Shown here: positions 18,054-27,577 of the stretch, piece after piece
How positions within the stretch are numbered: the first letter of the stretch is position 1
How the letters are laid out: the number at the start of each line of letters is the position of its first letter
Source: Candidatus Polarisedimenticolaceae bacterium
GTDB taxonomy: Bacteria > Pseudomonadota > Gammaproteobacteria > Chromatiales > Chromatiaceae
DNA: 64,000 bases
Reading direction: 5' to 3'
Assembly: GCA_021648685.1 (NCBI GenBank)
Contig: JAKISI010000004.1
Location: 1 to 64,000, forward strand
Translations under genes and position numbers: made by a program
The notes under the pieces: generated by a model
The model's database searches: none
Told to the model about the DNA's origin: nothing
Seen by the model: the letters and a program-made list of their open reading frames with translations, nothing else

Positions 18054-18359
18054 TTAGTGGCTCTGGGTACAAAATATCTCCCGCATCATTTTAATGAGGC
18101 GCAATGTGCGGTTGTCGCTGATCCGGTAGTAGACGCGGTTGGCATCTTTTCGGCACGCTAGGATACCCTTGTCCCTCAGAATGGCAAGATGTTGGGAGAT
18201 ATTGCTTTGCGAGGTGCCAACATAGTGGACAATATCCTGCACATTGATCTCTTTGTTGCCCAGCACACAGAGGATCTTTAGCCGCAGTGGGTGCGACATG
18301 GCTTTGAGAGAGCGCGAGGCGCGGGCAATGTCATCATCGTTTACTATGGGCGGTTTCAT
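18054..18359 (-). CDS. ArsR-family transcriptional regulator
   Basis: This winged-helix repressor has about 101 residues from the preferred ATG (MKPPIVNDDD). The core reads LKAMSHPLRLKILCVLG, then SQSNISQHLAILRDKGIL (recognition helix) and RVYYRISD (wing). Only one or two cysteines are present and no classic CxC metal site, so a metal-independent or thiol-redox sensor is possible. A longer frame runs up to 18533 but would pass through the hairpin repeat, so the internal start is favoured. It lies next to a rhodanese gene. Confidence 0.82.
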   Translation of the reverse strand: MKPPIVNDDDIARASRSLKAMSHPLRLKILCVLGNKEINVQDIVHYVGTSQSNISQHLAILRDKGILACRKDANRVYYRISDNRTLRLIKMMREIFCTQSH

Positions 18360-18483
18360 AGGGTGGAGGGCATGGGTAGCTGCTGCATTAGCAAAACAGA
18401 ATAGAATAATACTCTGTTTCAGTAAGGGTTGAGAACCCTCTCCTGTAGATGAATAGGGATTAACGTGATTCAATAGCATCGGA

Positions 18484-18565
18484 AACAGGGCTTTAGCCCT
18501 GCCATATTTGCCAATTTTCTGCGGGGCTGCCAAAAGCAGGCGCTTTAGGCGAAGCCCCGCTTCCG
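18484..18565. repeat. Dispersed hairpin repeat, copy 2
   Basis: Part A (CAGGGCTTTAGCCCTG) is a perfect short hairpin. Part B starts GCGGGGCT and closes AGCCCCGC around the same interior as copy 1 (CCAAAAGCAGGCGCTTTAGG). Compared with copy 1 the order of A and B is swapped. It lies between the ArsR gene and gpmI, ending about 27 bp before the gpmI start, so it could influence gpmI expression. Confidence 0.75.
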
Positions 18566-18592
18566 TTTATATTCAAATGAAGATAAAACCTG

Positions 18593-20137
18593 ATGACAGA
18601 CAAAAACAGGCCGATGGTACTGCTCATCCTGGATGGCTGGGGAGCACGGGAGGCAGCGGATGACAATGCCATCTCTGGCGCACAGACCCCGGTGTGGGAT
18701 CGGCTCTGGCAACACTCTCCGCACACCCTGATCCGCACCTCGGGAGAGTCGGTTGGCCTGCCGGAGGGGCAGATGGGGAACTCCGAGGTGGGGCATCTTA
18801 ACCTGGGAGCGGGGCGGGTGGTCTATCAGGAGCTATCCCGCATCAGCCGGGCCATCGACTCAGGTGATTTCCACACCAACCCAACCCTCACAGCAGCGGT
18901 GGACAGTGCGGTAAAAAAGGGCGGAGCGGTGCATATCATCGGGCTGCTCTCGCCGGGCGGGGTGCATTCGCATGAGGCGCATATCCACGCAATGATCGAA
19001 ATGGCGGCAAAACGGGGGGCAGACAAGATCTACCTGCACGCCCTGCTGGATGGCCGGGATGTGCCGCCAAAGAGCGCAGAACCCTCACTGCAGGCGGTGA
19101 ATGCACTGTTTGCCGAGCAAGGGGTGGGGCGTATCGCCACTCTTACCGGGCGCTACTACACCATGGATCGTGATCAGCGCTGGGAGCGGGTGGAGAGAGG
19201 CTATGCGATCATGACCCAGGGGCAGGCGGATTTTACAGCAGTCGATGCGGTTACGGGGCTGCACCAGGCCTATGCGCGGGACGAGACGGATGAGTTTGTC
19301 GCACCCACCCGAATCCAGGGGGCAGATGACGAGGCGGCACAAATTGAAGATGGCGATACGGTGGTCTTCATGAACTACCGCGCTGATCGCGCGCGTGAGA
19401 TCACCCAGGCCTTTGTCGAGCCGGAGTTCAGCGGCTTTGAACGGCAGGTCACGCCAAAACTGGCTGGTTTTGTAACCCTCACCCAATACAGCGAGGCGTT
19501 TGGTGTGCCGGTGCTCTTCCCCCCCAATGAGCTGCACAATGTGTTCGGTGAGGTGATTGCCAACCATGGCCTGCGGCAGTTGCGGCTGGCAGAGACTGAA
19601 AAGTATGCCCATGTCACCTTCTTCTTCAATGGCGGGCGGGAAGCGCCGTTTGTCAATGAAGATCGCATCCTGGTGCCCTCACCCAAGGTGGCAACCTATG
19701 ATCTGCAACCGGAGATGAGCGCCGATGAAGTCACTGACCGGCTGGTCGAGTCGATTCAAGGGGGGCAGTATGACGTGATCATCTGCAACCTGGCCAATGC
19801 AGATATGGTGGGACATACCGGCATCTATAAAGCGGCGGTCAAGGCCATCGAAACCATAGATCGCAATCTGGGCAGAATCATCACGGCACTTGAGACCACG
19901 GGCGGCCAGATGCTGATCACCGCAGATCACGGCAATGCCGAGCAGATGCGGGATGCACAGAGCGGCCAACCGCACACCGCGCACACCCACAACCCGGTAC
20001 CGCTGATCTATGTTGGAGCACCGGCCAGACTGGCAGAGCAGGGGTCACTCTGTGACCTCGCCCCCACACTGCTGAAACTGCTGGGCCTGGAGCCGCCACC
20101 CGAGATGGATGGGCGGCCACTGGTGCAGTGCACCTGA
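18593..20137 (+). CDS. gpmI: 2,3-bisphosphoglycerate-independent phosphoglycerate mutase
   Basis: The 514-residue manganese enzyme of glycolysis and gluconeogenesis interconverts 3- and 2-phosphoglycerate. The N-terminus [10 protein letters not shown] supplies a metal-binding aspartate. The phospho-serine is S64 in [18 protein letters not shown], and the second metal motif [10 protein letters not shown] is near residue 440. It is followed by envC after 24 bp, as in other gammaproteobacteria. Confidence 0.96.
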   Translation: MTDKNRPMVLLILDGWGAREAADDNAISGAQTPVWDRLWQHSPHTLIRTSGESVGLPEGQMGNSEVGHLNLGAGRVVYQELSRISRAIDSGDFHTNPTLTAAVDSAVKKGGAVHIIGLLSPGGVHSHEAHIHAMIEMAAKRGADKIYLHALLDGRDVPPKSAEPSLQAVNALFAEQGVGRIATLTGRYYTMDRDQRWERVERGYAIMTQGQADFTAVDAVTGLHQAYARDETDEFVAPTRIQGADDEAAQIEDGDTVVFMNYRADRAREITQAFVEPEFSGFERQVTPKLAGFVTLTQYSEAFGVPVLFPPNELHNVFGEVIANHGLRQLRLAETEKYAHVTFFFNGGREAPFVNEDRILVPSPKVATYDLQPEMSADEVTDRLVESIQGGQYDVIICNLANADMVGHTGIYKAAVKAIETIDRNLGRIITALETTGGQMLITADHGNAEQMRDAQSGQPHTAHTHNPVPLIYVGAPARLAEQGSLCDLAPTLLKLLGLEPPPEMDGRPLVQCT

Positions 20138-20161
20138 AAGTAACCGCTTACCAACCACTCT

Positions 20162-21355
20162 ATGCTTCGACCTCTCCAACGCTCACTTCTGCTATTGCTG
20201 GGCATCACTGTGCCGGCTCTGATCGCAGCGCCACTGGATACAAAAAAAGAGGAGCTGCAACAGGTACAGGGGCGTATCAGCGACCTTCAGACAGCACTGA
20301 AATCAGCCAGAAACCAACAGTCGGAGCTGAACAAAAAGCTACAGGCGGTAGAACAGAAGATTGGCGACCAGGCACGTCGGTTGCGGGTGCTGGGTGACAG
20401 CCTAAACCGCCAGAAACAGCAGCTGCAGCAGCTGCAACAGAGACGCAGTGCACAGGAGCAGGAGCTGGATGCCCACCGTTCACTGCTGTCACAGCAGATC
20501 CGCACCGCCTATGCCATGGGGCGGCAGGAGCGCATAAAGATTATGCTCAACCAGCAAGACCCCGCCACCATCAGCCGCGTCATGGCCTATTACGACTACT
20601 TCAACCGCGCCAGAGCTGAGCAGTTGCAGCTGATTGAAGAGCTGATCAGCGGGCTACAGGAGACAGAGGCCGATCTCATCAGTGAAACCCGTCGGCTGGA
20701 GGATCTGCAAACCAAAGAGCTGCAACAGCAGACCGAACTGAAGCAGACCCAACTGGCCCGCTATGAGGTGATCAAGGCACTCTCGGCAGAAATCAGCAGC
20801 AAGGGTCAGGAGCTGGGCGGGCTAAAAAAGAGCGAAACACAGCTGAAATCACTGATGCAGCGTCTGCAACAGGAGCTGTCGACACTCCCGACGGAGGCGA
20901 CTCAGAGCAAGCCATTCCGTGCGCTGAAGGGGCGGCTGCCCTGGCCATCAAAGGGTCGGCTTGCTGCCCGCTTTGGCATGGCAAAGGGGGGTGGGCTGCG
21001 CTGGGATGGCGTACTGATTGCCGGAGAAGAGGGGCAAGAGGTGCAGGCGGTGCACCAGGGGCGGATAGCCTTTGCCGACTGGCTGCGTGGGTTTGGGCTG
21101 CTGCTGATCATTGATCATGGCAGTGGTTATATGAGCCTGTATGGCCACAACCAGAGCCTGTTCAAAGAGGTGGGGGACTGGGTGCAGCCGGGCGAAGTCA
21201 TTGCCCTGGTGGGCAATAGTGGCGGGCGGCTGGAGATGGGAGTCTACTTCAGTATTCGCAAAAAGGGTCGGCCGGTGAACCCCAAGAAGTGGTGCAAAAA
21301 GATAAAAGGCAACCGGATTACCGGGGTTGAGCAAATCACCTGGGCAAAAAGTTAA
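20162..21355 (+). CDS. envC: Murein hydrolase activator EnvC
   Basis: The 397-residue protein has a signal peptide (about 1-22), two long coiled-coil stretches (about 25-110 and 155-245) and a C-terminal LytM (M23) domain from about 265. The LytM zinc ligands are lost: the usual HxH is replaced in MGVYFSIRKKGRPVNPKKW, which marks EnvC as a non-catalytic activator. EnvC turns on amidases AmiA/B at the division septum. Its gpmI-envC-ctpA neighbourhood supports the call. Confidence 0.93.
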   Translation: MLRPLQRSLLLLLGITVPALIAAPLDTKKEELQQVQGRISDLQTALKSARNQQSELNKKLQAVEQKIGDQARRLRVLGDSLNRQKQQLQQLQQRRSAQEQELDAHRSLLSQQIRTAYAMGRQERIKIMLNQQDPATISRVMAYYDYFNRARAEQLQLIEELISGLQETEADLISETRRLEDLQTKELQQQTELKQTQLARYEVIKALSAEISSKGQELGGLKKSETQLKSLMQRLQQELSTLPTEATQSKPFRALKGRLPWPSKGRLAARFGMAKGGGLRWDGVLIAGEEGQEVQAVHQGRIAFADWLRGFGLLLIIDHGSGYMSLYGHNQSLFKEVGDWVQPGEVIALVGNSGGRLEMGVYFSIRKKGRPVNPKKWCKKIKGNRITGVEQITWAKS

Positions 21356-21432
21356 GGCAATATTTTAATGATCAGCTTATGCTACTGAGTTCTATACTGT
21401 TTAATGAAATTAAATACGATTTGGATCAAAAG

Positions 21433-22758
21433 ATGAAAGTTATTCTGCTGCTGGTGCTGGGTTTAATGATGGGGTTCTTCTCCCCGGATCACGTGATGGC
21501 GACTGAAGAGCATCAGGAGGGCGCCCCGGTAACCCAGGATATGCCACTGGAGGAGCTGCGCACCTTTGCCGAGATCTTTGGCCGCATCAAGCGTGATTAT
21601 GTGGAGCCGGTAGAGGATCGGGTGCTGCTGGAGCACGCCATTCGCGGCATGCTGGCGGGGCTGGATCCGCACTCTGCCTACCTGGGTGATGATGAGTTCA
21701 AGGATCTGAAGGTCGGCACCACAGGCGAGTTTGGCGGTCTGGGTATCGAAGTGGGGATGGAGAATGGCTTTATAAAGGTGATCTCCCCAATTGATGGCAC
21801 CCCGGCACAGCGAGCCGGGGTTGAGGCGGGTGACCTGATTATCCGTCTGGGTGACAAGCCGGTCAAAGGGATGACTCTTGGTGAAGCGGTCAAGGCCATG
21901 CGCGGCAAACCCGGCAGCAAGATTATCATCATGGTGGTGCGCGAAGGGCGGGATGCCCCGTTTCAGATCGAGATTGTCCGTGACATCATCAAGATCACCA
22001 GCGTCAAGGGGCGCATTCTGGCAGAGGGGTTTGGCTATATCCGAATCTCCCACTTTCAGGCGCATACCAGTGAGGATATGCTGAAAAATATCCAGCGGCT
22101 CAAAAAAGAGAACAATGGTGCACTAAAGGGGCTGATTCTGGACCTGCGCAACAATCCTGGTGGGGTGCTCAACGGTGCCGTGGCGGTGAGCGATGCCTTT
22201 CTGGAAGATGGGCTGATCGTCTACACCGAGGGGCGGATTGCCGACTCCCAGCTCAAATTCAACGCCGCGCCGGATGATGTGCTGGATGGCGCGCCCATCG
22301 TAGTGCTGGTCAATGGCGGATCGGCCTCTGCCAGCGAGATTGTGGCCGGCGCATTACAGGATCGAAAACGTGCCATCATCATGGGAACCGAAACCTTTGG
22401 CAAAGGGTCGGTGCAGACGGTTATCCCCATCTCCCAAAAGCGGGCGATAAAGCTCACCACAGCACGTTACTACACCCCCTCTGGCCGCTCCATCCAGGCG
22501 GAAGGGATCACGCCAGATATCATTCTTGAGCATGTCAGGGTATCAGCCAAAAAAGGGCGGGGGATCAACCACCTGAAAGAGGTCAATCTGAAAGGACATC
22601 TGGATCAGGGAAATGGCAAGAAGGCCGCCCCTAAAAAGAGCAGTAACGACACCAAAAAGAAGCCGCTGGCCGAGCGTGACTACCAGCTGAATGAAGCGCT
22701 TAACCTGCTTAAAGGTCTGGATATCCTGAACCGGCGCGGTTGGCAGCCAAATCAATAA
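21433..22758 (+). CDS. ctpA: C-terminal processing peptidase (S41, CtpA-like)
   Basis: The periplasmic serine protease is about 441 residues from the chosen ATG (MKVILLLVLGLMMGFF, a signal peptide). A PDZ domain (FGGLGIEVGMENGFIKVISP) precedes the catalytic part. The nucleophile lies in NGGSASASEIVAGALQD and the general-base lysine in GTETFGKGSVQT. These proteases trim or turn over cell-wall hydrolases, which fits the adjacent envC. An ATG 18 codons upstream would place charged residues ahead of the signal and is less likely. Confidence 0.92.
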   Translation: MKVILLLVLGLMMGFFSPDHVMATEEHQEGAPVTQDMPLEELRTFAEIFGRIKRDYVEPVEDRVLLEHAIRGMLAGLDPHSAYLGDDEFKDLKVGTTGEFGGLGIEVGMENGFIKVISPIDGTPAQRAGVEAGDLIIRLGDKPVKGMTLGEAVKAMRGKPGSKIIIMVVREGRDAPFQIEIVRDIIKITSVKGRILAEGFGYIRISHFQAHTSEDMLKNIQRLKKENNGALKGLILDLRNNPGGVLNGAVAVSDAFLEDGLIVYTEGRIADSQLKFNAAPDDVLDGAPIVVLVNGGSASASEIVAGALQDRKRAIIMGTETFGKGSVQTVIPISQKRAIKLTTARYYTPSGRSIQAEGITPDIILEHVRVSAKKGRGINHLKEVNLKGHLDQGNGKKAAPKKSSNDTKKKPLAERDYQLNEALNLLKGLDILNRRGWQPNQ

Positions 22759-22765
22759 AACCGCC

Positions 22766-23623
22766 ATGAACCGCATAGCGCTCCGCGCTCTGGCGCCGCT
22801 TCTGCTCTCGGGCTGGGGCGTAACGGCTGAAGAGTCTGCCCAGGTGCAGGTTACACCAACGCCGCCAGTCATCGCCATCATCATTGATGACATGGGGCAT
22901 CAGCTACAGGCTGGAAATGAAGCGCTGGAGCTGCCGGGTGCGATCACCTACGCTTTTCTGCCATATACGCCACATGCCCGTGAGATGGCGGAACAGGCGC
23001 ATGCCACCGGCAAAGAGGTGATGCTGCATCTGCCAATGGATGCCCACGGCGGCCAGAAGCTGGGGCCGGGCGGGCTCTCACTGCATATGACCCAACGGCA
23101 GTTTCAGAATGCGCTGGCTGGCAGCCTGGCCTCGGTGCCCCATGTTGCAGGGATCAACAACCACATGGGGAGCTTGTTGACCCGACACCCTGGAGCCATG
23201 GACTGGCTGATGCAGGATATCCGGCAGCGCGGCAATCTCTTTTTTGTGGACAGCCGCACCAGCTCGCTGACGGTGGCTGAAAAACTGGCCCGCGAGCACC
23301 AGGTGCCCACAGCCAGCCGCGACATCTTTCTGGATAATGTCCGTGACCCCGCCTATATTCGTGAGCAGTTCCGGCAGCTCATCCGTCAGGCCAAGAGCCG
23401 CGGCAAGGCCGTCGGCATCGGCCATCCCTATCCTGAGACCATTGCCACCCTGGCGGAGGAGCTGGAGCAGCTGGAGACCCATGGTGTCAAGCTGGTCTTC
23501 ACTTCAGAGATCATCGCCACCGAGCGAGCAGCTCTCCCATGGCAGGCGGCCTTGCCTCCCGCGCCAAAGGGCTTAACGCCGCAACCCTCATCGAGCTGCT
23601 GTGAAGCGCCGGTGGCGCAGTAG
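22766..23623 (+). CDS. Divergent polysaccharide deacetylase (YibQ family)
   Basis: The 285-residue exported protein has a signal peptide (about 1-20). The DUF610 fold is shown by PPVIAIIIDDMGHQLQAGNE, AITYAFLPYTPHAREMAEQA and VMLHLPMDAHGG, and the later NNHMGSLLTRHPGAM and VDSRTSS. Members look like NodB deacetylases with altered metal sites; the substrate is not known. It follows ctpA by seven bases and closes the gpmI-envC-ctpA-yibQ run. Confidence 0.88.
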   Translation: MNRIALRALAPLLLSGWGVTAEESAQVQVTPTPPVIAIIIDDMGHQLQAGNEALELPGAITYAFLPYTPHAREMAEQAHATGKEVMLHLPMDAHGGQKLGPGGLSLHMTQRQFQNALAGSLASVPHVAGINNHMGSLLTRHPGAMDWLMQDIRQRGNLFFVDSRTSSLTVAEKLAREHQVPTASRDIFLDNVRDPAYIREQFRQLIRQAKSRGKAVGIGHPYPETIATLAEELEQLETHGVKLVFTSEIIATERAALPWQAALPPAPKGLTPQPSSSCCEAPVAQ

Positions 23624-23663
23624 CGGCGGCCGGGTTGCCCCGCACTCCCCGCACTGCCGCGTG

Positions 23664-24320
23664 CTATTGAATGGTTTTTATCCCCTCTGGTGTCCCCAGA
23701 ATCAAGAGGTCTGCGGGGCGTATGGCAAAGAGCCCAACAGTAACGACACCTGCAATATTGTTCAGCTCCCTCTCCGTCTCTACAGGATTCATGATATCCA
23801 AATTATGTATATCCAGAATCAGGTTGCCGTTGTCTGTGGTAAAACCTTCGCGCCACATGGGGGTGCCACCAAGTTTGACCAGCTCGCGCGCAACGTAACT
23901 GCGTGCCATTGGAATCACCTCCACAGGTAGCGGGAAGGTTCCCAGCCGATCTACCAGCTTGCTGTCATCCGCGATACATACAAATTTTTTGCTGGCTGCG
24001 GCAATAATCTTCTCCCGGGTCAATGCCCCGCCACCGCCTTTAATCAGATGCAGAAAACGAGTGGCCTCATCCGTGCCATCCACATAGAGATCAAGTGGCC
24101 CCGATGCATTGAGATCATAAACCTGGATACCGTGCATTTTCATGCGTTCAGTGGAGACCTCCGAGCTGGAGACTGCGCCATCAATCAGCTGTTTCATCTC
24201 CGCCAGCTGGTCAATAAAGTGGTTGACCGTGGAGCCGGTGCCTACCCCTATAATGCTCCCCTCCTCAACATATTCCAGCGCGGCTTTTGCCGCCAACCTT
24301 TTTAGATCATCTTGTGACAT
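23664..24320 (-). CDS. rpiA: Ribose-5-phosphate isomerase A
   Basis: The 218-residue enzyme interconverts ribose-5-phosphate and ribulose-5-phosphate. Motifs are [12 protein letters not shown] (residues about 30-41), VDGTDEA and the catalytic loop [15 protein letters not shown]. The start [15 protein letters not shown] matches the family; a further in-frame ATG six codons upstream is less likely. It is divergent from ilvA, an arrangement found in many gammaproteobacteria. Confidence 0.95.
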   Translation of the reverse strand: MSQDDLKRLAAKAALEYVEEGSIIGVGTGSTVNHFIDQLAEMKQLIDGAVSSSEVSTERMKMHGIQVYDLNASGPLDLYVDGTDEATRFLHLIKGGGGALTREKIIAAASKKFVCIADDSKLVDRLGTFPLPVEVIPMARSYVARELVKLGGTPMWREGFTTDNGNLILDIHNLDIMNPVETERELNNIAGVVTVGLFAIRPADLLILGTPEGIKTIQ

Positions 24321-24475
24321 TTTGGCTCCTGTGAGCAAACAGGGTGGTGGATATGGTACCGGCCTATTCTCGGCGTAAAAAAATAAAGTCGCAAGTGGCG
24401 CTGAAGAGCTATTGTCATGCTGGGTTCATAGGTTCAATATTCCCGCATCAAACCAAGAGGTCGAGATTCAGCAAT

Positions 24476-26029
24476 ATGCCCCAAACCTACATAGAAAGAA
24501 TATTAAGAGCACGTGTTTATGATGTAGCAAAAGAGACACCACTGGATCTGGCCTCACGACTATCGAAACGACTGAACAACCAGATCTATCTCAAGCGTGA
24601 AGATCTGCAACCCGTATTCTCTTTTAAGCTGCGTGGCGCTTACAACAAGATGGTAAATCTACCGGCGGCTGCCCGCAAGAAGGGCGTGATTACCGCCTCA
24701 GCAGGGAACCATGCCCAGGGGGTTGCACTCTCTGCCAAGCAATTGGGGCTACGCGCCTTAATTGTCATGCCAAAAACCACGCCGCTGATCAAGGTGCAGG
24801 CCGTGCGTGATCTGGGTGCCCGGGTGGTGCTGCATGGCGACTCTTATGATGAAGCCTATACGCACGCTCTGACGCTGACAAAAGAGCAGAGCCTGGCCTT
24901 TGTGCACCCCTTTGATGACCCCGATGTAATTGCCGGGCAGGGCACGATTGCAATGGAGCTGTTGCGTCAGCACACGGATGAGATCAAAGCGATATTCGTA
25001 CCTGTTGGCGGTGGCGGACTGATTGCCGGGGTGGCCGCCTATATAAAATATGTGCGTCCTGAGATAAAAATCATCGGCGTGGAGCCTGAAGATGCACCAT
25101 CACTTTATCGTGCGCTGGAGGCCGGGCGTCGTGTGACATTGAAACAGGTCGGCATCTTTGCAGATGGGGTGGCTGTACGACAGGTGGGTAAAGAGCCCTT
25201 TCGTATCGCCAAGGCCTGTGTGGATGAGGTGATACTGGTCAATACCGATGAGATATGTGCCGCAATAAAGGACATCTTCGATGATACCCGCACAGTTCCA
25301 GAGCCAGCCGGGGCATTAGCGGTTGCCGGTGTAAAGAAGTATGTGCAGAGAGAGCAGTGTGAGAATCAACATCTGCTGGCGATAGAGAGTGGTGCCAATA
25401 TCAATTTTGATCGGCTGCGCCATGTAGCCGAGCGGGCAGAGGTGGGTGAGCGTCGTGAAGCACTGCTGGCGGTAGAGATCCCGGAAAGGCCCGGCAGCTT
25501 TCTTGGCTTCTGTCGTGCCCTGGGGCGGCGCAGCATTACCGAGTTTAACTATCGTTACAGCGATCATACGCGTGCGCATGTATTTGCAGGGATAGAGCTG
25601 GCTGAAGGTGATACTGAGCGATCTGAATTGATTGACCATCTCTCAAAAAAGGGTTTCCCAGTGATTGATATGACAGAGAATGAGATTGCAAAACTGCATA
25701 TCCGATATATGGTGGGAGGACATGCCGCCACAGTGCAGCGTGAGCATCTCTTTCGATTTGAATTTCCAGAGCGCCCTGGTGCACTGCTGGATTTTCTAAC
25801 CCAGATGGGACGGCGTTGGAATATCACACTTTTTCACTATCGCAACCATGGTGCTGCCTTTGGGCGCGTCTTGATGGGCATAGAAGTCGATGCCAGTAAA
25901 AAGCGGGAATTCCAGCAATTTTTACACGATCTGGGATATGCGTGGTCGGACGAGACCGACAACCTGGCCTATCGGCTGTTTGCCGGTTCAGGCTCCGCCA
26001 CATTTGCGGGAGATGAAGTATCTGATTAA
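24476..26029 (+). CDS. ilvA: Threonine deaminase, biosynthetic
   Basis: The 517-residue PLP enzyme converts threonine to 2-oxobutanoate, the first step to isoleucine. The PLP lysine is K51 in PVFSFKLRGAYNKM. ASAGNHAQGVALSA and the glycine loop VPVGGGGLIAGVAAY follow. Two C-terminal ACT-like regulatory domains are visible (LLAVEIPERPGSFLGFCRA and FRFEFPERPGALLDFLTQ), so isoleucine feedback is expected. The ATG at 24476 gives the family N-terminus MPQTYIERILRARVYDVA; an open frame extends further upstream without homology. Confidence 0.95.
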   Translation: MPQTYIERILRARVYDVAKETPLDLASRLSKRLNNQIYLKREDLQPVFSFKLRGAYNKMVNLPAAARKKGVITASAGNHAQGVALSAKQLGLRALIVMPKTTPLIKVQAVRDLGARVVLHGDSYDEAYTHALTLTKEQSLAFVHPFDDPDVIAGQGTIAMELLRQHTDEIKAIFVPVGGGGLIAGVAAYIKYVRPEIKIIGVEPEDAPSLYRALEAGRRVTLKQVGIFADGVAVRQVGKEPFRIAKACVDEVILVNTDEICAAIKDIFDDTRTVPEPAGALAVAGVKKYVQREQCENQHLLAIESGANINFDRLRHVAERAEVGERREALLAVEIPERPGSFLGFCRALGRRSITEFNYRYSDHTRAHVFAGIELAEGDTERSELIDHLSKKGFPVIDMTENEIAKLHIRYMVGGHAATVQREHLFRFEFPERPGALLDFLTQMGRRWNITLFHYRNHGAAFGRVLMGIEVDASKKREFQQFLHDLGYAWSDETDNLAYRLFAGSGSATFAGDEVSD

Positions 26030-26049
26030 ACTTTTACCACTTCAGGCGC

Positions 26050-26085
26050 AACCCAAAAGCCCCGCAGATGCGGGGCTTTTGGGTT
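26050..26085. terminator. Bidirectional intrinsic terminator
   Basis: The 16-bp perfect inverted repeat (AACCCAAAAGCCCCGC and its complement) has a four-base loop AGAT. A T-rich arm follows the GC core in both directions. It lies between convergent ilvA and the H1-like gene, so it can end both transcripts. Confidence 0.88.
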
Positions 26086-26110
26086 GGTATATGAACCAGA
26101 GCAGCTAACG

Positions 26111-26587
26111 CTACATCTTCACCACTTTTTTACGAGGACGCACTTTACGCGGCCTGCGCGGGATCTTTTTAGCAACCGCCTTCTTTTTAGAGGCCGTTTT
26201 TTTCTTAGCTGCCCTCTTCTTAGTGACCTTCTTTTTAGAGGCTACCTTTTTCTTGGCCGCCTTCTTCTTAGTGACCTTCTTTTTAGATGCTGTCTTTTTC
26301 TTGGCCGCCTTCTTCTTGGTGACCTTCTTTTTAGAGGCTACCTTTTTCTTGGCAGTCTTCTTCTTAGCGGTTTTCTTTTTAGAAGCTGCCTTTTTCTTAG
26401 CCGCCGTCTTCTTCTTGGTAACCTTCTTTTTAGAAGCGACTTTTTTCTTGGCGGCCTTCTTCTTTACGACCCTCTTTTTCACCACTGCTTTTTTTTTCGC
26501 TGGCTTTTTTACGGAGGTACTCTTCTTTTTGACCGCCACTTTTTTCTTTGTAGCAGCTCTCTTTTTAGTAGTTTTCTTGACAGCCAT
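26111..26587 (-). CDS. Histone H1-like lysine/alanine-rich protein (AlgP type)
   Basis: The 158-residue protein is nearly all Lys, Ala, Val and Thr. Its repeats follow a 16-residue unit of the type KKVTKKKAAKKK-AASK, mirrored by a 48-bp DNA period seen at least three times between 26221 and 26365. The ATG has a good SD (GGAGAAGAG). Such proteins resemble the C-terminal tail of eukaryotic H1; in Pseudomonas AlgP affects alginate gene expression. DNA binding is inferred from composition. Copy number of the repeat is likely to vary between strains. Confidence 0.85.
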   Translation of the reverse strand: MAVKKTTKKRAATKKKVAVKKKSTSVKKPAKKKAVVKKRVVKKKAAKKKVASKKKVTKKKTAAKKKAASKKKTAKKKTAKKKVASKKKVTKKKAAKKKTASKKKVTKKKAAKKKVASKKKVTKKRAAKKKTASKKKAVAKKIPRRPRKVRPRKKVVKM

Positions 26588-26999
26588 TTGCTCTTCTCCA
26601 GTGTTGGAAGTTACTAATTTAGTGATGAGTATAATAAAGTCCTTAGAAATTGCTAGGATAAATCAAGTAAATCATATAAAAGCCAAGGCCTTATCTGCAG
26701 GCATCGCAGATAAAGCGGCTGGTTTTGGCTGCTTGGTATCTGATGGTTAATCACGCCACTATTGGTAGATGTGGTAGATGTGGTAGATGCCGGGTTGATG
26801 GATGCAATGAAAAAAATGATGCTTCATCCCGCCTTCGCTGAACAAATCTTGGATCAGTATTCAACGGGCACCCACTCATGCTAAAGTCAATTTCAGAGAT
26901 TTGGGGTTCCCAGGTATCGTTGTAAAATAGCAATAATTGGCAAGCCTTATGTGAAGGGTTACGGAAGGTTTTTTAGATTAACCAGGCTGTAGGAAGAGT
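26588..26999. other. Intergenic region before the pigment cluster
   Basis: About 410 bp with no convincing gene. It contains three tandem copies of the nine-base unit GGTAGATGT (26764-26790) and a candidate promoter for the acyl carrier protein gene. A short antisense frame (26751-26933) has no family features and was not called. Confidence 0.5.
26901..26928 (+). promoter_or_regulatory. Candidate sigma-70 promoter for the aryl-polyene operon
   Basis: TTGGGG at 26901-26906 and TAAAAT at 26923-26928 are separated by 16 bp and lie about 72 bp ahead of the first cluster gene. The match is moderate and there is no experimental support. Confidence 0.35.
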
Positions 27000-27263
27000 A
27001 TGCATAATTTATCTGCAAAAGAACTTGAAGTGGCGGAACTTATAGTTAATTCATTGAATCTTGAGGATATTAGGGCAGAAGAGATTGCGCCAGACGCGCC
27101 ATTGTTTCGCGATGGACTAGGGCTTGATTCCATAGATGCACTGGAACTCTCCCTGGGCATTAAGCAAAAATACGGTATCCAGTTGCGCGCTGAAGATGAG
27201 AATGTAAATCAGATCTTTACCTCGCTCTCCACCCTGACCAAACATATCCAGAAAAACAGTTGA
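27000..27263 (+). CDS. Acyl carrier protein of the aryl-polyene cluster
   Basis: The 87-residue ACP has its phosphopantetheine serine at S44 in GLGLDSIDALEL. It would carry the aromatic starter and the growing polyene chain. The start has a reasonable SD (GGAAG). It is the first gene of a tightly packed plus-strand run; the next gene starts four bases before its stop. Many aryl-polyene clusters have two ACP genes; only this one is seen here. Confidence 0.88.
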   Translation: MHNLSAKELEVAELIVNSLNLEDIRAEEIAPDAPLFRDGLGLDSIDALELSLGIKQKYGIQLRAEDENVNQIFTSLSTLTKHIQKNS

Positions 27264-27577
27264 GTAACAATACATACCGATCCCAAAATTCAACTCCTGA
27301 AGATCACCCCTCCCTTAAGGGGCATTTCCCGGGAGATCCGGTTGTGCCAGGCGTTGTGTTGTTGGAGCATGTTGCTCAAGCGATGGCAGCTTGGCAGCCT
27401 GGTGCAGCCATTGCTGAATTTCCAGTCGTAAAGTTTCATCAGGTATTAAGGCCGGGGCAGCCATTTGGTATCCGGCTGCAACAAAGAGAAGAGAATAAAT
27501 TTGATTTTAAATGTGATGTTGCAGGCCAGATTATAGCTTCTGGCACTTTTATGACGGATAACATAACGGCATCATGA
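27260..27577 (+). CDS. Hot-dog 3-hydroxyacyl-ACP dehydratase (ApeI/FabZ-like)
   Basis: The 105-residue single hot-dog domain starts at TTG and overlaps the ACP stop. The active-site block HPSLKGHFPGDPVVPGVVLL has the FabZ-type histidine and is followed by the helix EHVAQAMAAW. It would remove water during each extension cycle to give the double bond. It corresponds to the ApeI-type dehydratase of aryl-polyene clusters; a second dehydratase is at 37.1 kb. It is shorter than FabZ (about 150 residues). Confidence 0.82.
   Translation: MSNNTYRSQNSTPEDHPSLKGHFPGDPVVPGVVLLEHVAQAMAAWQPGAAIAEFPVVKFHQVLRPGQPFGIRLQQREENKFDFKCDVAGQIIASGTFMTDNITAS

Noticed and set aside
26223-26750. Plus-strand frame over the H1-like gene
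   Set aside because: The Phe/Leu-rich pattern is the complement of lysine-alanine repeats, not a membrane protein.
26751-26933. Small minus-strand protein before the pigment cluster
   Set aside because: It has no SD or family match, and three nine-base repeats generate its HLPHLPHLP end.
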